From IMG/VR virus record IMGVR_UViG_3300006805_000162, positions 1-23,943 of that record: a DNA stretch of 23,943 nucleotides; one strand, given 5' to 3'. This DNA comes from a virus. Below are positions 1 to 9,000 of this stretch, one piece after another. The notes under the pieces are model-generated. The model did not search any database, was not told the origin of the DNA, and saw nothing but the letters and a program-made list of their open reading frames with translations. The position numbers and the translations under genes are program-made. Numbering within the stretch: the stretch's first letter is position 1; each line of letters starts with the position of its first letter.

Positions 1-3000
1 CCTGCTAGCACTATCAGCGGTAATGGTAAGTCAGTAAACACGTTTACTATTCCTACTACAGGGACAACTACCCTACTAAGTGCATTGGGAGTCAATGCTC
101 ATACTCAGTTGATAAACACTACTTTAGATTTAGCTGGGTTTGCATTTACCTCACTGGGGGTAATCAATTATAATGGTGGAGTAATACTTAATTTTGGAAA
201 TATTAGTTGTACTACTTTTACGCTCAACGGACCTACTCTAGTACTTGACAGTGGATCTATAAATTGCAGCATTAGTTTTGTAATTAACTCAGGTTCATAT
301 ACATTGGCTGCACTAGGATCGATGGGCCCAACTCCTCTATTCACTCATACATCAGGTGATGTGATATTTGGTAAAGATTATAGCCTCACTACTACTGGTA
401 CTTATACACTGACAAGTGGTACACTAGACTTAGGTGGGTTTACATTAACAACTGGTATCTTTAGTTCATCTAATGCTAACACTCGTGCAATTGCATTTGG
501 TTCGGGTAGTATTGTATTAACAAATACTGTTACTAATATTAATTGTTTGTCAATGGCCGATGCTACTAACTTCTCATATACCGGTATAGGTGGATTTGTT
601 GCCGCTGCAGATATAGTTGGTAGAAGATTTGATTTTGGTCGCACCGCAGGTGGTACTGATTCTAACGCACCCAATTTGTCTATTACTAGTGGTTCTAATG
701 AAATATTGTTTTTTTCAACCAGTTGGTTTAATAAACTTGATTTGACTGGTAGTACTTGTATTGTATCTGGGTCTGCTACTGGTACACTCGTAACATTAAA
801 TCTTAAATCATTAACTCTTGGTGGTGCTGCATCATATGCTAACTTGACTGCAAATATAGTTGACACTGGTACTATTAACGGTAACGGTAAATCAATGTTC
901 GTATTAGTCGTCAACCACATTGGTACTACAACTTTTACTGGATCCTTGACAGTTTCAGGAACATATACTCAAACATCAGGTGATATTGATTTTGGTACAT
1001 ATAATTTAACCTGCGCAGGTGCAATAGCTTACACATCTGGTACATACGCTAATACTGGTATAATTTCTTGCACTACTTTTACTGTTAACGGTAACTTCAC
1101 TCTTACCAACGGTACACTTACTCCTAGCACTAGCTTCATATTAGCGTCAGGTACATTTGAATATGTCGGTGGTACGTTAAGTCCGGCACCGGCATTCATT
1201 CATACTTCAGGCGTCGCAACTTTTTCTAAAGCGTATGCGCTCACTGCTACCGGTACGTATACATTGACTGCTGGATACATAGTTTTAAACGGTTACAACT
1301 TAACTACTGGTATATTCAGTTCAAGTAACGCAAATATTCGTGAAATAAGTTTTGGTCTCAATAATATTATTCTCGCAACTAGTACAGCAGCCGCAGTAAA
1401 CCTTAATATGTCAACTGCTACTAATTTTAGTTGCACTGGTATCGGCGGCTTTAGAGCAGCAGCAGATATAACACGGACTTTTGCTTTTGGTAACACCATT
1501 GGCGGTACAACAGCTAATGCACCTAACTTAACTTTTACTACTGGTGCAGCAGTGCAAACTCTTACCACTGCTAGTTGGTTTAACTCACTAAATTTTGGCA
1601 CTACTTCATTCAATCCAGGTACAACTACATTAAATCTTACTACTCTGTTGTTATCTATTAATGGCACGTACACCGCACTATCACCTAATATGATCGGTAC
1701 TGGTACCATCAATACTGCCGGTAAAACAATCGGATCATTTACTGTTAACACACTTGGTACAGTTACATTAGCTAGCAACATACAATGTGCAAATTACTTC
1801 CAATTAGATGGATTCATTGATTATCAAACCTATACTATAAATAGTACAGGAGCAATGTCCTATACTGGTGGAACGTTGACCGATGCTACTATTACTTGCG
1901 CTAGTGTCACTATCTCAACCGGAGTATTTTCATTCATTAGCGGCGTAATAAATACTCCTACTTTTACTGTAGCATCTGGTACATTTAATTATGTTGGTGG
2001 AGATTTGTCTTCGGTGACAAATTTTACACACACTAGCGGTACTGTTAATATGACTAGTGACTTGACCTTAGCACCAAACAGTACTTACACGTTCACTGCT
2101 GGTACACTAGCAATGAATGATTTTACGTTGTCTACTGGTATATTCAGTTCAACTGGTATCATTGCCCGTTCTATATTATTCGGTACGGGTAATATTATGT
2201 TAACTCACACAACAGCAGCACAAACTGTACTGTCAATGGCAGACGCTACTAATTTCAACTATACCGGGACTGGTGGATTTAGAACAACAGCAGATGTGAC
2301 CAAAACATTTACAGTTGGTAGTACTTTGGGTGCTAACTTTAACAATGCACCTAGCTTGGCAATCACTAGTGGTAGTGCTGTACCAACTATTACAACTAAC
2401 AGTTGGTTCAAAGTATTAGATTTTACCGGCAGTACTTGTACCCCGGCTGCAACTACCGTCAATATAGATACGCTACTGCTTGACGCTACTGGAACTTATA
2501 CTGGATTGATCCCTTGCTTTACTAGAACACAAACTTGGACTAGTCAGCACAGTAAACAGTTAGGTGGTATCGGGGTGAACAGACTTTTCACTACTGTTAC
2601 GCTAGACGGCACTCAAACATATACTGCAACTTCAGTGTGCTCAGTGATAGCAGGTACGTTAGACTTAGGTGGGTATGATTTAACAATTGGGTCATTCATT
2701 AGTTCAGGCACAAGTATTCGTTCAGTTGTGTTTAAAAATACTAATATTATTTTGAACACTACTACTGCGGGCGCAGTGCTGTCAGTAGCTGATGCTACTA
2801 ACTTTAGTTATACTAGTATCAGCGGAGGCTTTGTGTCTGATGCTACTATAGCAAGAACATATCAATTTGGCAGCACCCTCGGTGCTAGCACGGCGAATGC
2901 ACCAAACTTATTAATTAATAGCGGAACAGCAATACCGTCTATTACAACTAATAGTTGGTTTAATACTCTTGACTTCACTGGTAGTAGTTGCACCCCTGCA

Positions 3001-6000
3001 GCAACAGTAGTAAATGTCAATAACCTAACGTTATCTAGTGGCGGCACATTTACTGGTATTTCAGCAACCATGCGGTCTAATGGTATAATCACACCTAATG
3101 GCAAGAGCATAGCAGCATTAGTTATAAATCATACTGATTTAGGAACTACTTCATTAGCGGGGGCACTAACCTGCACTACGCATACATACACTACTGGTAA
3201 CATTGACTTCAATAATTTTAACTTGACCGGAACTGTTGCCATCTATTCTAGCGGCTCATTCTCTAACATTAATGTTTTTGTTTGCACTTCGTTTAATATT
3301 GCTGGAAATTTTGTACTTGATAATGGTATCATCACTCCGAGTTCAGCTATTACCTTAAATTCAGGATCACTTACTTACCTTGGTGGAACAATAAGTCCGG
3401 TAGCTACGTTTAATCATAATGCAGGTACGGTGACACTAGGTAAGAGTTACGCTCTCACCGTGAATGGTACATATACATTAACTGCTGGCTCATTGAATTT
3501 GAATAACTATAATTTGAGTACTGGTATATTCAGTTCGACCGGTATCGTTGCCCGCTCAATTGAATTTGGTACAGGTAATATTACACTGACACATACTACT
3601 GTCGCTACTACTGTTCTGTCAATGGCAGTTGTTACTAACTTTACTACATCAGGTACTGGTGGATTTGTCACTGCGGCATCAATCACCCGCACATTTACTT
3701 TCGGAACCACTGGAGGCTCTGAGACAAATGCAGTGAGCCTAGCAATTACTAGTGGTAGTGCTGTACCAACTATCACTACTAACAGTTGGTTTAATACGTT
3801 AGACTTTACTGGTAGTACCTGCGCACCGATTGCAGCAGCGGCGTACGTGAACACCTTGATATTGGCCACAGGTGGCGATTATACCGGTTTGGTAGCTAGA
3901 TTTACTAGAACACAAACTTGGTCAATGCAATATGGTAAACAACTGGGTGGCATGGGGTTTAACCTGGCTGGCGGTACGCTTACATTAGATGGTACACAAA
4001 CATTCCCTGCTATTTCCAGCTTTTTATTGCAGGCAGGAAAATTAAATTTAGGTGGATATGATTTCTCAATTGGAACATTTAGTGCCAACAGTACCGCCGA
4101 ATTGATTGCATTTGGCACCAACAATATTGTATTGACTACTACTGCTACACTAGTAACAGCTCTTAACTTTGGCAATGCTACCAACTTTACCTGCACTGGC
4201 ACCGGTGGATTTGTAATACCGGCGGATAGGGAAAGAACATTTGTTTTTGGTACTACCGGTGGCACTAGTGCCAACGCTCCTAACTTGACATTTACTGGTT
4301 CAGGTACCGCTATACAAACATTGACTACTGGTAGCTGGTTTAATAAACTTGATTTTGGTACTACTGCATTTTCCCCCAGTGTAACTACATTAAACTTAAA
4401 CGGGCTGACATTATCCAGTGGCGGCGGCAGCTATACTGCTTTGATTGTAAACCTGGTTGGCAGTGGCATTATTATAGGTAATGGCACTGCATCATTAGGC
4501 GGGCTAACTATCAATCATTCGGCCACCACTACACTGGGTGGAAATTTTGCAGTAAACTATGTGTTGAATTGTTCGGTCACGTTAACTAGTGGGACACTGG
4601 CGCTAGCTGGGTATACATTAACAACTGCTGCTTTCATTTCGACTAACACAAACACAAGATCAATTGCGTTTGGTACCGGCAATATTGTTTTATCAGTCCC
4701 TAGTGGATCAGCAGTGCTGAATTTAGACATGGCAGATGCTACTAACTTTACTTGTACTGGTACTGGTGGATTTACTAGTGCAATGTCAGTAGATAGAACA
4801 TTTACATTCGGCAGTACAACAGGCGGCTCTGTAAGTAACGCACCAAACTTATCTATTACTAGCGGTGCTGCAATACCAACAATTACCAGTGGTAGCTGGT
4901 TTAACGCACTTAATTTTACAGGTAGTACTTGTACACCCGCAGCAACTACGGTAAACGTGTCTACATTGACATTAGCTACCGCCGGCACTTACACTGGATT
5001 GACTCCATTATTCACTAGAACACAAACATGGACCAGTCAATACAGTAAAACATTAGCTGGCATTGGTTTTAATTTAATTGATGGAACACTAACACTAGAT
5101 GGAACACAAACTTACAGTGCGACTGGTAGTTTTAGTTTAGTTGCTGGTACATTGAATTTAGGTGGTGTTAATCAAACATTTGGTAGATTTATTTCAAATA
5201 CTACTGACACTCGTTCAATTGCTTTTGGTACTAACAATATTATATTAGCAACTACTACTGCTGCCGTAGTAAACCTTAGTATGCCAACTGCTACTAATTT
5301 TAGCTACACTGGTACCGGTGGATTTACTAGTGCAATGAGTGTAGCTAGAACATTTAATTTTGGATCTACTGCGGGGGGCACATCAGTCAATGCACCTAAC
5401 CTATCATTGACTAGTGGCGCCTCAATACCAACATTCATATCCGGTAGTTGGTTTAATACTTTAAACTTTACCGGTAGTTCTAGCACACCGGATGTGGCTA
5501 CATTGAATCTCAACAGTTTAACACTGCCCGGCACCGGAACATATACCAATCTAACGGTAAATATGGTTGGTAATGGTACTATCAACGGCAATAGTAAAAC
5601 TATTGGAGCACTAACTGTCAACTCTAATAACCCTAACACAACAGAACAATATAAAGTTGTTACTTTCAATAGTTCCGGGTCAATAACTTTCCCTGCATCT
5701 AATGCACCACCTACAGTTGAATATCTAGTAGTTGGCGGGGGAGGCGGGGGAGGCGGCGGCGCCCAGCGTGGTGGCGGAGGTGGCGGTGCCGGCGGATTAG
5801 TAGCGGGAACATCTTCGATAACTAGTGGGATAAGTTACCCGGTTACTGTTGGTAGCGGCGGAGCCGCTACCGTAATAGCCGACAGTGCGGGTGCTGTCGG
5901 AACTGCATCATCTTTTTCTGGAGTTACAGGAAACGGCGGTGGCGGTGGTGGCTATCAGGATATCAACGGCCCAACTACTGGTGCCTGCGGTGGCGGTGGC

Positions 6001-9000
6001 TCGCAGAACGGCAATCAAGCAGGTGCAGCCGGAAATCAAGGATATGGCGGCGGCCAAGGCTTCGATGGCGGCACTCCTGGCCCGTGGCGCGGCGGCGGTG
6101 GCGGCGGAATGGGAGCCATCGGCGACAATGGCAGCGTTGGCGGCGCAGGCGGTGTGGGTCTATTAAACTCTATATCCGGAACATCTAGTTATTACGCCGG
6201 TGGCGGTGGCGGCGGTGCGCAGAGTACTTCGGCCGGCGCTGGCGGAAATGGTGGCGGAGGGGCAGGGGGCTCGGATTCTAATGGCAGCAACGGTACAGCT
6301 AATAAGGGCGGTGGCGGCGGGGGCGGGGGATTCAATGGCGGCACCGGCCTCGGTGGTGGTGGTGGATCGGGCCTAGTCAGTATCCGTTATCTAGCTACTT
6401 ACGCGGATCCAACGTCAACGACTGGATCACCTGCTGTTTATACTATTGCGGTCCCTTTAGTAGCAGTAACACAGACTACATCTGACATAGTAACGTTAAG
6501 TAGCGCATTGTTTGTAACAGGAACTACGACATTAACTTTTGGAAAAATTAATCTAAACAATTTCACACTGTCAACTAGTAGTTTTATTTCAAGTAATACG
6601 AATGTTCGTGCAATTGATTTTGGATCAGGCAACATTGCAATAAGTACGGCCGCCGCAGCCGGAACTGCTGTATTGTCAATGGCAGATGCTACTAACTTTA
6701 CTTGTACTGGTACTGGTGGATTTACTAGTGCATTGAGTGTAGCACAAACATTTAGATTTGGTAGTACAGCAGGTGGCTCATCAACTAAGGCACCTAATTT
6801 ATCTATTTACAGTGGTACAGCTATTCCTACTATCATAACTAATAGTTGGTTTAATACTTTGAATTTTACTGGTAGTTCTAGCACACCTGCAGTGACAACA
6901 GTTAATGTCAATTCTATAATATTAGCAACTGGCGGAACATACACTAATCTAACAGTAAATATGGTTGGTACTGGAACTATTACTAGTAATGGTAAAACTA
7001 TTGCAGCACTAAACATCAATTCTAATAACCCCGACGTACTGGTTCCATATAAAGTTTATACGTTTAATAGTTCCGGGTCAATAACTTTCCCTGCATCTAA
7101 TGCACCACCGACAGTTGAATATTTAGTAGCTGCAGGCGGTGGTGGAGGAGGAGGAGGTATTGGTGCCGGTGGTGGCGGGGGCGGTGGCGGTGCCGGCGGT
7201 CTAATTTTATCAAGTGCTAGTATAGTACCCGGATCTAGTTATTCAATAGCAGTCGGATCAGGTGGCATTGCAGCCACTGGTATTAGCGGAACATCAGGAT
7301 CAATATCTTCATTTCATGATAGTATAGCAATTGGTGGAGGTTACGGCGGGCAGCGAGTCCCAGGTGGTGCAGGCGGATCCGGTGGTGGAGGTGGAGGTGG
7401 CCTAGGCACCCGTATAGGCGGACTCGGTACTGCAGGTCAAGGTAATAACGGTGGTGCAGCAGCAGCAGCCGGCCCGGCAAATGCAGATTCTTCTGGTGGT
7501 GGTGGTGGTGCAGGCTTTGCAGCCGCTGATGCAGTGGCTACTGTCGCTAGTTCTGGCGGCGACGGACTATCTTCTGTTATTGCCGGTACAGAAACATATT
7601 ATGCTGGCGGTGGTGGTGGTGGCGGAAATACTACTCCGGGCGCTGGCGGCAATGGCGGCGGCGGAGCAGGTGGAGGTAACCTCCAAAACGGATCAGCAGG
7701 CACATCTAACACCGGCGGCGGAGGTGGCGGCGGTGGTGGCGGAAATTCTAGCGGTGGCGCAGGCGGCTCGGGTGTAGTAATTATTAGTTACATGTCCGTT
7801 TACGCGGATCCATCATCAACGACTGGATCACCTAATGTTTCTACTATTATAGCTATTCCATTAATAGCATCTTCACCTGACATAGTAACATTAAGTGGTG
7901 CATTAACTGTAACAGGAGTTACCTCATTAACTCTAGGAAAACTGAATCTAAACAATTTTACACTAACAACGGCTGGATTCAGTTCAAGCAACACGAATGT
8001 TCGTGTACTAGCTTTTGGTACAGGTAATATTGCATTAACTAGCACTACCGCATCAACTACTGTATTGTCAATGGATGATGCTACTAACTTCAGTTACACC
8101 GGCACTGGTGGATTTACTAGTGCAATGAGTGTAACTAGAACATTTACTTTTGGTAGTACAGCCGGGGGTTCTATATTCAATGCAATGAATCTATCACTAA
8201 CCAGTGGTGCAAGCACAATAACACTTACCAGTGGTAGTTGGTTCAAAGTATTAGCTGTTACCGGCACTACAAGCACTATAGCAGCAACTACCTTATATGT
8301 AGATACATTGACGTTAGCGACCGGCGGTACATATACCGGATTAACACCTGTATTCACTAGAACACAAATTTGGACAATGCAATTTGCCAAGCAATTAGCT
8401 GGAATAGGTGTAAATAGTGTTGATGCAACTCTTACTCTAGATGGTACACAAACCTATGCAACGACAAGTAAGTTATTACTGACTGCAGGTACATTAGATT
8501 TAGGCGGTAGCAATGTAACATTTGGATCAGTTGTTTCAAGTAATAATAATGCTCGTGCGATTGTATTTGGCTCAAATAACATTACACTAGCAACTACTGT
8601 AGCAGATACTGAAGTTTTATCAATGGCAGATGCTACTAACTTCACTTGTACAGGTACTGGTGGATTTACTGCAGGAATGAATGTGACAAGAACATTTAGT
8701 TTCGGAAGTACAACAGGTGGCTCTGCAACAAGTGCACCTAATTTATCTATAACCTCTGGTGCAAATCTACTAACAATCAGTAATGGTAGTTGGTTTAGGG
8801 TATTAGATTTTACCGGTAGTACGAGTGAGATAATTCCAACTACATTAAATGTAGATACACTAACACTTGCGACCGGTGGCACTTACACTAGTTTGACTTC
8901 GGTATTTACTAGAACACAAACTTGGACTAGTCAATTCAGCAAAGTATTAAGTGGCATTGGAGTGAATAAGGCAGGCGCCACACTAACATTAGACGGTACT

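Noticed and set aside
1836-1843. TATAAATA inside the giant gene
   Set aside because: It falls in the middle of coding sequence (Thr-Ile-Asn-Ser codons) with no start site after it, and short AT-rich matches are expected by chance.
402-8882. Many long open frames on the minus strand opposite the giant repeat gene
   Set aside because: They recur with the repeat spacing, have Val/Pro/Leu-rich translations with no recognisable domain, and lack ribosome sites. They are shadows of the repetitive Thr/Gly-rich plus-strand codons.
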